Shown here piece after piece: positions 22,601 through 33,155 of a stretch of DNA of 64,000 bases; the first letter of the stretch is position 1; the number at the start of each line of letters is the position of its first letter. Below the pieces are notes generated by a model. The model was not told the DNA's origin. It searched no databases and was given only the letters and a program-made list of their open reading frames with translations. A program made the position numbers and the translations under genes. The stretch is from Mauremys mutica (lineage: Eukaryota; Chordata; Testudines; Geoemydidae): assembly GCF_020497125.1 (NCBI RefSeq), contig NC_059080.1:51773563-51837562 (forward strand), in the 5' to 3' direction.

Positions 22601-22815
22601 AGGAGGGCACTGGAAGGGGGGGCTGGATGGGGTGGCCCATGAAGGCAAGGACTGGGTGTGTGTGCGGGGAGTTTAGTCACCGACTCAGGATGGGATTCCG
22701 GCTCCTCTAGTTGCACTAGGGGACGGGGATTATAATAGCATGAGGGGGGTGCAGTGATACACGGGCCAACTAAAATGGGAGGGGCACAAGCGCATGGGAG
22801 GGGGCATGGGCGCAC
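19633..22815 (-). pseudogene. Tx1-like LINE ORF1 (RNA-binding, zinc-knuckle-like), frameshifted
   Basis: The reading passes through at least three frames. An N-terminal proline/serine/alanine-rich part lies at 22815-21916. A folded-looking part at 21997-21161 begins around 'METFVQALARVVGPTAIIV' and continues to a knuckle-like CYLCQAMGHVRRD. Acidic, proline-rich tails follow (20774-20127 and 20190-19633). Zinc knuckles have the pattern C-x2-C-x4-H-x4-C; here the last cysteine is arginine, so metal binding is probably lost. ORF1 proteins of this group coat the element RNA. The last frame overlaps the ORF2 ATG by 28 bases (19660 versus stop at 19633), a compact ORF1/ORF2 junction. Confidence 0.6.
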
Positions 22816-24850
22816 GGAGCAAAGGGCCAGTCAGGGCAGGGGGACCGCAGTGGGGGCGGAGGAGAACGACCAGGATGGAGGTGGCACAGGGAAACCAAGG
22901 GGCTAGCTTCAGAGGCTGGGGCAAACAAAACTGCAGAGGGAAAAGGGTGGGGCAGGAAAACAAACTGAAGCTGCTGAGGGGCTGGGGCAAAGTGGTGGGG
23001 AGAAGGAAAGGGCTGCAAGGGGAAAGGGAGAGACTGCTGCAGGGAAGGGGGGGGGGTTCAGTCCGGGGGGGGCACATGTGCTTGCAAAAAGTCAATGTTT
23101 GCTGGCTGCTGCTTCAGGCCCAAATGGTGGAAACAGGGCATGGAAAGCCAAACAAGCAGCTGAGTCCTTGCGGCAGGAGCTGAGGCAGATGGTAAGTGTC
23201 CACTTAGGGTGGTGGAGGGGGCAGCGATGGTAGTGGTGGGGGCAGGGGGGGACACAGATGGACCAGGGGGCAGGATCCACATCACACCCCCTGTGTCCCC
23301 ACAAACACAGTCAAGGCCCCCACCACAAGAGCACAGTTTGAGAGTTACTCAGTCCTTGAAGACCCCTGCACGGTGGTCTGCAGAGGTGCTGCGTGCTCCC
23401 CAGCAGCAGATGGTCCCCTCTTCCTCCTCCTCGAGGCTCTAGCAGCTCCCAGGCAGCAACAGCAGCTCTAACAGGTGGTCGGGTGGCCAGGCAGGAAGGA
23501 CCCCCTCAGGTGGTGGTGGTAGTGTCCACAGCAATAGTAGCAAGGGCTGGGGTCCCTCACTCCCTTCCTCTGCAGAGCGGGCCAGCAGGCCCCTCCCCAA
23601 AGGGCTGCAGCAGGAACAGCAACCACGGGGCGGGGGGGGGGGCGTGATCCAGAAGCCAGGCAGCAGAGAAGGGAGGGGGGGTTATCTGGCCCAGCCAGGG
23701 GAGTAGCTGGAGCAGGAGCAGCACTAAAGGCCCAGAGCCTAGCAGCAGCCTCCCACCTCCCTCTCCAGGCCGGAGGGACATAGGAGAGTCATCGAAGGCC
23801 GATCTACTGGAGAAGCAGGGGTCTGTTCCCTGACTGACCAGAGCAGGGGCTGCTCCAGGCTAGGGTGGACATTTGACTCCAATTAGCCTGCAAAGAGTCA
23901 GTTGAAGCCATTAGGCTAATGAGAACACCTGACTCCAATTAACCTGCAAAGAGTCAGGTGAGGCTATTAAGCTAATATGAACACCTGACTCTAATTAAGG
24001 CCCCTCTGATACTATAAAAGGGCTCACTCCGGTCAGGCCAAAGAGAGCCAGGGAGCCAGAGGAGAGGAAGTGTGGCTGCAGGGCTGGGTAATGAAGACAC
24101 CCTACAGCCACTGGAAAGGGAGCCCTAAGGTAAGGGTGAAGAAGGCGTTGAGAGAGAGAGGTGGGGGAGCTGTGGGGAAGTGGTCCAGGGAAGTGTAGCA
24201 ACTCTGGCAGTGAGAGGTCAGCTGCTAACAGCTGCTACCATTAGGGACCCTGGGCCAGAACCTGGAGTAGAGGGTGGGTCTGAGTTTCCCCCCTAACCCG
24301 ACACTACAGAAACACCTCCTGGGAGGGGAAGACAGGCTCCTGTCAGGACAGGAGGCTAAACTCTTCTGGAATAGCCCCATAGGGACAACAGACTGTAGGA
24401 GTTCTCTTACCAACCTCCTTGCTGGCTTATGATGAAACTGTAACCCTGGCCCTAGAGAAAGAAGGGCTATATGGAGGGTCGCAGTGAGCCTCTGAGGCTA
24501 GTAGCCTGGAAGCACGGGACCCATGGGGACAAGGTCGGAGCTCTGCCACAACACCTATATGGGGAACAAATATTTATTAATGGGCTCTTCAGTATAGCAG
24601 AGAAAGGTAGAACATGAACCAATAGCTGGAAGTTGAAGCTAGACAAATTTAGACTGAGAATAAGGTATAATTTATGAACAGTGAGCGTAATTAACCATTG
24701 GAACAATTTAGCAAGGGTCATAGTGGACTCTCCATCACTGACCATTTTTAAATCAGGATTGGATGTTTTTCAGAAACATTTTTGGCCTGCATTACACAGA
24801 GGTCAGACTAGATGATCACAGTGGTCCCTTCTGGCCTTGGAGTCTATGAC

Positions 24851-26489
24851 GAATTGGCATTTTCTGATGGAAAAATATTTTGTCGAAAAATTCCCAACCA
24901 ATTCTACTCACAACTGAGGCAGTATGGTCCACACAGTGCAATGCGACCCAGGCAGCAGGGTGCTAATATACTGGATGGAGGCACACTCACCCCTCACAAC
25001 AGCAGAGGGAGGAGGGCCTGCTCTGTTGGATTCATGACAGAATGACTTGTGGCGGCAGCTGTAGGTCAGGGCCTGGTGTACATAAAGTTGGGGTTCAGAA
25101 GCCATGGTGGACTTGACTTCAATGGGAACTGGAAATCAGGCTGCTTATTATGCACCCAAATATGGATTTAGGAATTTTTAAAATTGTGGCTGCTATTAAG
25201 AATAATTTTATATTTATACAATTAATAATAATAATCACACACCACAAACTGGAACTCCTAGCGGTCATTAGGAAAGTTGTAGATTTGATTCTGGCCAGGG
25301 CTACTTTGACAAAGGTTCTGCTTGCTCAGATTAGAAGAGGGCAAAATCCAAACCCTAACATCTAAGACCCTTGCACATTCCTTCGAGTGAGATATTTGCT
25401 CCTGATCCCTGAACCTGCACTTCAGTTTTGGATCCAGGTCCAAGTACATTTGATAACCCTATCTTGAGAATATTGTAAGGCTTTTCATGGTGTTACGTTA
25501 AAAGTAGAAACATTCATTATGACTTTATTTTTTTATGGAGTCCTGGTGATTTAGGATTAAGTCCTGGGTTTAATCGCTCTTTCCTTTCAGGGTATAGCTA
25601 CTATCTGATGTCATAAATGTGCATGCCACCATATGCCTGCAAAACCCATTCAGATTCCAGTTTTTGAATGGTCAGCGTATGTTTTCACACAGAACAGAAG
25701 GCAGCTCCATCTCTACTGAGGATGTGAGCTGAAACAACTTACACAAATGAAGAAGAGTCTTGAGTCTTCAACAAGATGTTATAGGCTGAGCTGGAATATT
25801 TTCAAGTGAACTCTGAACTAGGGGAGGAAGTTAGAGATAATAACAACTAAGTAACTGGCTTCATAGGTATCCAGGATGAGGATCCTAGAAAACTCCCTCT
25901 GAAACTGAGCTGATATCCTAAATCATTGCTTTGAAAGATGGAAAGGGCTCTTGCTAGGACCCTGGGTTTGGGATCATGTGACTGAAGCGAGGATGCCAAT
26001 TTTCAGGTAACTATGATCAAGCCCAAAAAGGAAGCAGCATCATTGTTAGAAAACAACAGTGGGATAATGATTTCACACTCAGGCGAGTCCTCTTAGAGAA
26101 AAATCTTCCATTCTAAAATATGATTATGCAGAAAAATATAAGATTGATTTAGCTCAGTGGCTTGCTAAGAGTTAATCAATAAAATAACAGTTACCTCCTT
26201 ATTACAAGGAAAAAGCTGATTAGAAACTTGATTAATGAGGTAATTTTTCATGGCTATAATTAAAACACTACATGGCTTCTCATATAATTGATATTTAATG
26301 CTTTCATGGAAAGCTACTCGTCTATAGGAAATTGATTTTTTTTTCAATTATTCACCTGTAAGTTGACTGTGTTTCAGATGCCAAGAGGTTCATCTTGCAA
26401 TTAAAGAGAGAGGAGGCAGAGGGAATAGGTAAGAGAGAGATAGTGATCAAAGCATGGACTGTTCGTTACCAAGGAAGTCCCTTAAGAAG
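24851..26489. other. Unclassified AT-rich DNA
   Basis: A short gaaaaattcc-rich stretch at 24850-24905 recalls the GAAAATTTTC repeats. Nothing else recognisable is seen, and no supported gene. Confidence 0.45.
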
Positions 26490-27083
26490 ATCAATCTATT
26501 GGTTGTATCCAGGAGATAGTTAAGTGATGGCTTGAACATGGCACATAAATGGGGAGAAGATTTCTGATAGGAGAGGGCTCTTTAATCTAGCACTGAGGTT
26601 TTCCACTGGGGCCCATGGACTATGTCTAAGTGGTCCGCAAAAGGTTGCCACTACCATAGAGCAGTAGTTTTCACCCTGTGTTCCACAATATCTAAGATTT
26701 CCAGAGATGTCTACGCCTCCATTCGAATTTTTTTTAGGGGTCTGCAAATGAAAAAAGGTTGAAAACCACTGATCTAGTAGCTAAAGGCATGACAAAGATC
26801 CAATGGCTGGAAGGGGAAGTTAAGCAATTTCAAACTGGAAATAATGTGCATATTTTTAACAGTAGGGAACAACTTACCAAGGGATGTGGTAAATTCTCTG
26901 GCACTTGAAGTCTTCAAATCAGAATTGTATGGCTTTCTGAACGAGATGCTGGAACTCAACCAGAAGTTATGGGCTTGATGCAGCAATTACTGAGTGAGGA
27001 TCTCTGACCTGGGTTACGCTGGAGGTCAGGCTAGATGATCATATGGATCAATGGATTTTTCTGGCCTTAAAATCCATTAATCA
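26490..27083 (+). mobile_element. Old CR1 3' end, split by a hAT-like MITE
   Basis: The left part, 26490-26590, ends 'ggagagggctctttaatctag'-type sequence (given here in part). The right part, from 26772, has 'gctaaaggcatgac', 'ctggcacttgaagtcttc' and the 3' segment 'ggctagatgatcat ... ttctggccttaaaatcc'. The two sides are colinear in CR1 consensus style. The copy is highly diverged and non-coding. Confidence 0.6.
26591..26771. mobile_element. hAT-type MITE inside a CR1 copy, 181 bp
   Basis: The ends are cactgaggttttc ... gttgaaaaccactg, imperfect inverted repeats. 'atctag' is repeated on both sides (26585-26590 and 26772-26777), a six-base remnant of a duplication. Internal sequence 'cagtagttttcaccctgtg' echoes the left end, suggesting an internal duplication or two related insertions. 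Confidence 0.55.
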
Positions 27084-27425
27084 ATTGCCCTTGGTCCATG
27101 TTTCAGGACTGAGGTGAACAGAAGTGACTGTGTTAAGAGACAGGATGGCTGTGATGTAGAATCTTCTCCGAGGTGGCATGTTGAGTGCCCAGGCACAAAC
27201 GGTGTGAAGCTAAAGGGCAACGTATCAAATCTCAGCCTTCACACTTCACCATCTTACTCACACACCCATAAACAACACTCCAGCCCACTCACACTTGTAC
27301 CCTTGAATCTCTGTAGAAGAGAGAGCCTCCTACTTACCTTCCCATGTAACTAATACTGCTCTTTTCCTGTAGTCAGAGCTTTCTATTCAGGGGAGGAGCT
27401 GCAATCTAATGTGGTTGATTTAAAG

Positions 27426-27646
27426 CAGTGATTCTCAAACTTTTATACTGGTGACCCCTTTCATATAGCAAGCCTGTGAGTGTGACCCCCCCCTTATCAA
27501 TTAAAAACACTTTTTAATATATTTAACACCATTATAAATGCTGGAGGCAAAGCAGGGTTTGGGGTGGAGGCTGACAGTTTGTGATCCCCCATGTAAGAGC
27601 CTCGCAACCCCCAGAGGGGTCCCAACCGCCAGTGTAAGAACCCCTG
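27426..27646 (+). mobile_element. hAT-type MITE, family M1 copy 1, 221 bp
   Basis: The left end is cagtgattctcaaactttt and the right end agtgtaagaacccctg. Flanks atttaaag (27418-27425) and acttaaag (27647-27654) match at 7 of 8 bases. The interior 'aaatgctggaggcaaagcag' is shared with the copies at 39905-40124 and, inverted, 53314-53534. The 'M1' label is mine. Confidence 0.8.
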
Positions 27647-27654
27647 ACTTAAAG

Positions 27655-29378
27655 GGACAGAATACGCCAAATCCTGCCCTTGATTGCAGGGCGTGGAAGA
27701 GAGGGAGCAGGACCTCTCCTCTTTGATCCCCGGGCTGGGAAAGATTCCAGTCTAATTCTCCCTTGACCAAGTTCCTGGAGCTCATATATTTAAAACCCTT
27801 AGTGCCTGATCTAAAGCTATTAAATTAAGTGGGAGTCTTTCTGTTGAATTCAATGGGCTTTGTATCAGGCCTCTAACAGACTAAGGCCTACCATACAAAC
27901 AAGGGGAAAGGTGCCTGAAAAAGTTGGTTGGAATAATTGAGACTACATGGTGTTCGTTGTAGGAGATGGCAAATCAAGTTCTGCTGATACAGTTTTTATC
28001 CTCTCTTGGAAAAGTTTCTTGCAGTCTTGAGTTTTTCCTGTTTTCCTTTTACACTTAAAATGTAGACTGACCTAGCTACATGACTCAGGGGTGTGAAAAA
28101 TTCTTTTGTGACAGCCCCCCTCCCCCCCGAAAGCCCCGAAGCATGAGATTTGATTATAGTCATTGTCTTACTGCAACCCTGCAAATGGACTCTGAGAACT
28201 CCCCTTCTCCCAGTGACAAGCAATTCTTCAGGATTGCTTAGCAAAGTTACATTTAGAGGAGGGAAAATATCTGTGCCTGCCAGGACAGTCTGATTCACCG
28301 AATGGTCCAGTCAGTTAGCAGGCCAGGTTTATATGCTGTAATGGTGATGTGGTTTTAAATCTAAATCTGTCACAGTTGAACACAAGATAGCATAGGTCTG
28401 CTGAGCTGCTGAGGTCATGGGGATGATTCTCCTGATGCATTACCCATAGGAGAACATCTTCCAAACTCTGCCAGCAGAGGCAGTGTTTTGCTGCAGAGGC
28501 CTGGCCAACTGCTGGTAATATCTCCTGAGTGCAATTACTTGGGCGTGGGAAGTGTATGGAAGGTCCCTCCACATTGTTTAGACCCAGCAGTGCAGCTTCC
28601 CCACAGCAATCCCCCCTTCCATCCTGGCACAGTACGTCAGGGTGGCTGAAGCACATTTCCACTTGGTTGGGGATGCTGGATTTCTTCCCTGTATCTGTCT
28701 GTATGTCACCCTCATAAAGTGTGGTGGTGTGGGGTACATGGGGGTGAAATGAATGTCACGCTCCACAGCTCAGCGAATCTGATACCGATCAAAATTGTCA
28801 CTTTTACATTATTAAAATATATTGTTCTTCGGCAAGCAAGAAGTGGTGCAGTCACAGAAGAGCAAAAGGCGTTACATTGTTTTTATGGAGTGTCTATTGA
28901 ATGTACGTCTGCTCTACCTCTCTGAAGAATTAGAAAAGCCTATGCACAATGTCCTAAAAACTCCCAAACACAAATATATCTGCATGCTAATAGCTGAGAC
29001 ACAAATAAAATTAGAAGTGGTACCCACGGGTGCTGGAGAAGGGCTGCTGGGAGCATAGGGCTGAGGGCATCCAGTTCCAAATAAACAACATCTGTGTGGT
29101 CTCACTAGCATGTTGTTAGGATAGCAGCAGCATAAGACATATTTTTGAGCGGCGGCTGCTGCCAGTGCTTCAAATGCATTTGTTAAATGTTTGGGAGTCT
29201 GTATTAATTTGGGGGCAGCTGCATTGCCCCTTGCACAGTCATTACAACTGGGTCACATTTGTAGTGTGGCAAGTTTTCCTGCTAAAAAATACTTTAATCA
29301 ACCCCCCAGCTTTTGATGGGAAAATGTCAATTCTGGTGAAGAATTTGTTTTTCCAGCAGGAAAAGTCAACATGAAATT
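27655..29378. other. Unclassified DNA
   Basis: No gene or defined element is visible. Near 29280-29370, 'gatgggaaaatgtcaa' and 'ggaaaagtcaacatg' recall the GAAAATTTTC-type repeats. Confidence 0.45.
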
Positions 29379-29939
29379 GTAAAGGAGTGTATTACCCCTT
29401 TAAAAGACAGGCTGGCCTATGGCTGGGACAACTTGGGATGTAATCAAAGAGGCCCTGCCCTCCCCTAAGGCTGAGCTACATAAACAGGAAGAGGAAGCTG
29501 AGCAAGAGATGGGAGTAGAAGCTGTGCAGGCTGCAGTGGATGGTGGTGGTGATCTCTTTCAGGATATGTTTGCATTACAGTGGAAACCCACGCTCAAACT
29601 CAGGCTTGCACCCAAACCCCTCTTCCATCTACACACCTAAGTCCTGCTGGGACTTGGGCCCAACCTCCATCATTTTGCAATTTGGGCCTGGGCCCCCCAG
29701 ACTTAGGCAATGAAAGTTTGCCACCATTATCCCACAATCGGCTGGTATTCTTTGTCCTCTCTATCCCAAGAGTATCCAATCGATTCCCAGGAAATGGAAG
29801 CAAGCTCCTCCTTGTCCAAGTACAGCAGCTTGGCATTGGACCCTTCCATTTTACTCTGGGTGCTGAGCTGCAAATGCAATGAACCTTCTCTTGCATTTCT
29901 CTGGGTGGCCACTGGCCAGTGATAGTCTGTTGCCATGAA

Positions 29940-30240
29940 TGCTGCTTCCTGGTCTCAGCAGCCAGATTTTGATAAATCTGTTTTTTGAGGTGAGCAAAAA
30001 GTTCAGTTTCAGTAAGAGAACCAGGAATGATCACGCATACCAGGAGAGAGTGAAGAAACTGGCAGCACTGGGGATTCACCGGACTGGTGACCAGGGCAGG
30101 GAGTGGATTAAGTGGCTCAAGACTGACAACTGGAAAGCCAGAGATGAGAACCACACCTCTGGGAACGTACTGTCATGCTGCCCTGGTACGAGGAGTTTAA
30201 TTGGGTGCTGTGTACTGCACCAACCATGGAGCCACTAGCA
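29940..30240 (+). pseudogene. Harbinger Myb/SANT-like DNA-binding protein remnant
   Basis: The frame reads SKRTRNDHAYQERVKKLAAL, then GIHRTGDQGREWIKWLK, then KARDENHTSGN. This is the style of the trihelix/SANT domain of Harbinger accessory proteins, which bind the element ends and bring the transposase to the nucleus. The first helix with its conserved tryptophan is not clear, and the cysteine usual in 'DQCRE' is glycine. Continuing sequence to about 30540 could be the C-terminal tail, with stops. Identification is moderate; it is strengthened by position opposite the transposase. Confidence 0.5.
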
Positions 30241-31544
30241 CTTCACAGTGGCCTGGTCAGCTGGAATGGTGACCTCCTGACCCCTGAATCCAGTTTAGGA
30301 CTGCAGGGGAGCCAGTAGATGCCAGATCAAGCTAGTAAAATGCCTGTGGTCATGCAACTGCTCCCTGGGGAGGCTTTGCCACCAGGACAGCTGCAGCACA
30401 TCCTGGGTCCTTGGTCAGGGAAGCTTTTTTGATGCTGTCTCCCTCTCCCCCCATCTCCCAAAGAGCAGCCTGCCACAGAACTGGCAGCAGAAACAAAAGA
30501 GACAGAACTTGCCCTGGAGCCTAGTAAGTTTCTGGCTCCATGTTTGTTTTAATTAATATAGGAACGGGAGGGATTATGAGCCAATGCAAAAGTTGTTATG
30601 AGCTGCGGGCAGCAGTGAGTACCCAATAATGGCAGATCACACACCAGCACCTCAGCGTCCCCCAATCCTTTCCACTCCAGCACACACACACCATGGAATT
30701 CAAAATGGAGACCAGGAAGCACAAACAGTGAAACCAGCATTTAAAAATGGAGTTTTACTAGAATCCTTCACGTTCTTGCTAAGATGTGCCAGGGTGTTAA
30801 AAATAAGAACGTTATATTTCCCTATTGGTATGCTGCTCCGCACCAGCTGTCTGTAAGCGGTGAACTGTCCGGGGAGGAAGGTTGAAATGTAGTCCATTTA
30901 CAAATGTAGTCCATAGCTAACAAAATCATTTGTCCGAAATAGAGCTTGGGGTTTGTATGCAGTCCAGAAATGTGCCAGGAGTGGTGGTGTGGCTGTGGAA
31001 TACTTTGTGAATCTGTGTCAGCATGTGTATATTTGCATGCAGTTGTAAAAGGCTGGATTGGAAGCTGTGGGGAGGCAGTAATCCACGTGGACACTAACAC
31101 AGCATTCTGTTGATTTCCTCCTCCCACCCCCGGTGAATTTGGTCCTAATCCCAGGTGCTGATAGCTGCAAATTTTTCACATAGCACAAACTCTGGCTAGG
31201 TAGTCACATTAAGAGGAAGAGTGTATTTTCCAGGGCCACCTTGGTAGCTAACTAACCCACTTCACTTGCAAATGTGCTGTTCAGTCACCATATGTTTGAA
31301 TACTTCAGTGGCACACATGGCTGGCTTGCCACCAGAAGCTTGGAATTAAAATCGCTTTGCCATTCAGAAACTACAAGCATTTTTATGTCCTCCAAGATGT
31401 GGAGTGCCTGCAATGACAGAGAATGCATATGTGGTACACTACAGCCACCTCACTTCCCCCAAAACCTAAGGTGGGCTGCAATTTTTAAACAAAATTGTGA
31501 TTTTTAATTTACCACTCTACCTGCACTCTTTTCACTGCAATTAA

Positions 31545-32400
31545 TGATGAATCTGCCGTTGCTCAGCATTTCAGCAAGGAGCCTAATTGTAGGGCAACAG
31601 GGCATGGCTATTGCAAGTTTCAGTAGAAGTCCTTTCTGCCACACTGTATTGTATGCACAACTAAGATTGATAAAAAACACTGTTGCTGTTTTAAGTTCAA
31701 TGCAAAGACTAGGTCACAACAGTTTCTGCCTAGTCTGAAGCCAGCTTGTTCTTTGGGGATCAGTTCCTCCAGCAATGGTTTCATTCTGCAAAGTAGAAGC
31801 CGCTCCAATAGCTTATGGCAGCCACTAGGAAGCACTGTAGGTTGATAGGTTTTCATATTGGTTGCCTCTTTTCCTGGTTTGAGTTTAACTATAGTTTTTG
31901 CTGCTCTGTTCTTTCAGCATTCTCCCTGAGGAAGTGACCTTGCTAAAAAAGCAGCTAGACATTTTTTTTTGTCTTTGGCCCAAATGCTTTAGGAAATCAG
32001 GGAATACACCATCAAGACCTGCTGCTTTTCCTGGTTGGATTTGGGTGATGCCTGTGTCCACCTAAACCACTGAGTAGGTACAGAAAATTGGGGAAATGGT
32101 TGGCATAGTTTGAGGGCATTATAGAGTTCTTTATGGACTTAGCACCTGCTACTTTGTTGACTGGGAGTTTTGAGTTGCCTGGCTATGGCATCTGGGCTCA
32201 CCTGCAAATGCAGGCTGCAGGCACTGCTCCACCAAGGGCACAGAGGAGACGTCAGGCCTTTCAGCTTGACTTTGTGAAATCAATGGCCTCCACAGTGTCA
32301 CATCATCTTTGCCTTTTTGCCAAGTCCACTGAATGGAGCAAGGCTTTTGCCGTATCCAGTTGTACATTTGCCTTATACTGCCGAAGAAGTTCTTCACTCT
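31545..32400 (-). pseudogene. Non-LTR reverse transcriptase fragment of a non-CR1 clade
   Basis: Minus-strand segments encode KLLERLLLCRMKPLLEELIP and then KEQAGFRLGRNCCDLVFAL (31856 downward), the RT block around the 'AGFR.GR' motif. Upstream pieces include 'KAAGLDGVFPDFL' (about 32020) and an N-terminal piece at 32397-32149. Sequence style resembles the I/Jockey-like RTs and differs clearly from the CR1 and Tx1 copies in this window. Many stops and frame changes; the catalytic aspartate box is not preserved in the fragment. It sits inside the Harbinger element, so it inserted later or was carried by it. Confidence 0.6.
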
Positions 32401-32607
32401 CTAGTGTCCAGCAGGGGGTGAAAGCCTTTCAATATCCCCTGAGAATATTGGTTTTGGCAGCTGTTGTTAGGAGGCTAATGAAGCGATGATATTTGGCAGG
32501 GGTCAGAGGGATCCACTTTGTAGATTTCTCTGTCTGTGCTATATTTTGGCCATACTGCTTCCCAAAAGTTCCACTGAGGCTTTGGGGTAGAGTGGAATGG
32601 TGGGAAA

Positions 32608-33155
32608 ATCATAGAATCATAGAATATCAGGGTTGGAAGAGACCTCAGGAGGTCATCTAGTATAACGCCCTGCTCAAAGCAGGACCATCACCAATTAAAT
32701 CACATCAGCCAGGGCTTTGTCAAGCCGGGCCTTAAAAACCTCTAAGGATGGAGATTCCACCACCTCCCTAGGTAATCCATTCCAGTGCTTCACCACCCTC
32801 CTAGTGAAATAGTGTTTCCTTATATCTAACCTAGATCTCCCCCATTGCAACTTGAGACAGTTGCTCCTTGTTCTGTCATCTGCCACCACTGAGAACAGCC
32901 GAGCTCCATCCTCTTTGGAACCCCCCTTCAGGTAGTTGAAGGCTGCTATCAAATCCCCCCTCATTCTTCTCTTCTGCAGATTAAATAACCCCAGTTCCCT
33001 CAGCCTCTCCTCATAAGTCATATGCCTCAGCCCCCTAATCATTTTTGTTGCCCTCCGCTGGACTCTCTCCAATTTGTTCACATCCCTTCTGTAGTAGGGG
33101 GACCAAAACTGGCCACAATACTCAAGGTATGGCCTCACCAGTGCCGAATAGATGT
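32608..33155 (-). mobile_element. CR1 LINE 3' fragment
   Basis: On the minus strand it ends in the CR1 octamer repeat (complement of atagaatcatagaatatcag at 32611). It encodes the C-terminal RT segment ([18 protein letters not shown] ... [15 protein letters not shown]) in an open 154-codon frame, 33159-32695. It is truncated at about 33155 and belongs to a subfamily slightly different from the 10346 and 54991 copies. Confidence 0.85.

Larger units (their letters stand above)
15670..23795 (-). mobile_element. L1/Tx1-type LINE, about 8 kb, decayed
   Basis: A two-ORF, GC-rich non-LTR retrotransposon on the minus strand. A long G/C-rich presumed 5' region covers 22.8-23.8 kb. ORF1 follows (22815 down to 19633), and then ORF2 (19660 down to about 15771) with endonuclease, reverse transcriptase and C-terminal region. 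It is nearly full length but interrupted by stops and frameshifts. The two-ORF layout with a zinc-knuckle-like ORF1 and an APE endonuclease in ORF2 resembles the Tx1 group of the L1 superfamily. The clade assignment is by style of motifs and needs a phylogeny. Base composition is far more GC-rich than the flanks. Confidence 0.7.
15633..24550 (+). mobile_element. LTR of an LTR retroelement, split by a Tx1-like LINE
   Basis: The left piece begins tgtgatagacccaggcc at 15633. The right piece (about 23796-24550) contains 'gaacacctgactc' repeats and the TATA-like actataaaag at 24011-24020, and ends tgccaca at 24550. Start TG and end CA, a TATA box and insertion within a CR1 all fit an LTR. The flanks (agtac left, acacc right) are only weakly similar as a 5-bp duplication. 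Internal genes are not present, so it behaves like a solo LTR. The inner junctions with the LINE are approximate. Confidence 0.6.
15040..24848 (+). mobile_element. Old CR1 LINE copy, split into 15040-15632 and 24551-24848
   Basis: The left part contains 'aaatttgcagatgacaca', coding the RT FADDT region, and 'agaagagccctgagaatg'. It ends 'ggattccagtctataagtac'. The right part resumes 'acctatatggggaacaaata' and runs to the 3' segment 'cagactagatgatcacag' and 'ccttctggccttggagtctatgac'. Joining the two parts gives a colinear CR1 3' region, so one copy was broken by the LTR/Tx1 composite. It is heavily mutated and has no usable frame. Confidence 0.75.

Noticed and set aside
21971..22642. 223-codon plus-strand frame antisense to ORF1
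   Set aside because: Gly/Ala/Val-rich translation typical of the opposite strand of GC-rich coding sequence, without known motifs.
27116..31127. CRISPR-like or other prokaryotic arrays anywhere in the window
   Set aside because: No regularly spaced direct repeats are present, and the content is clearly vertebrate.
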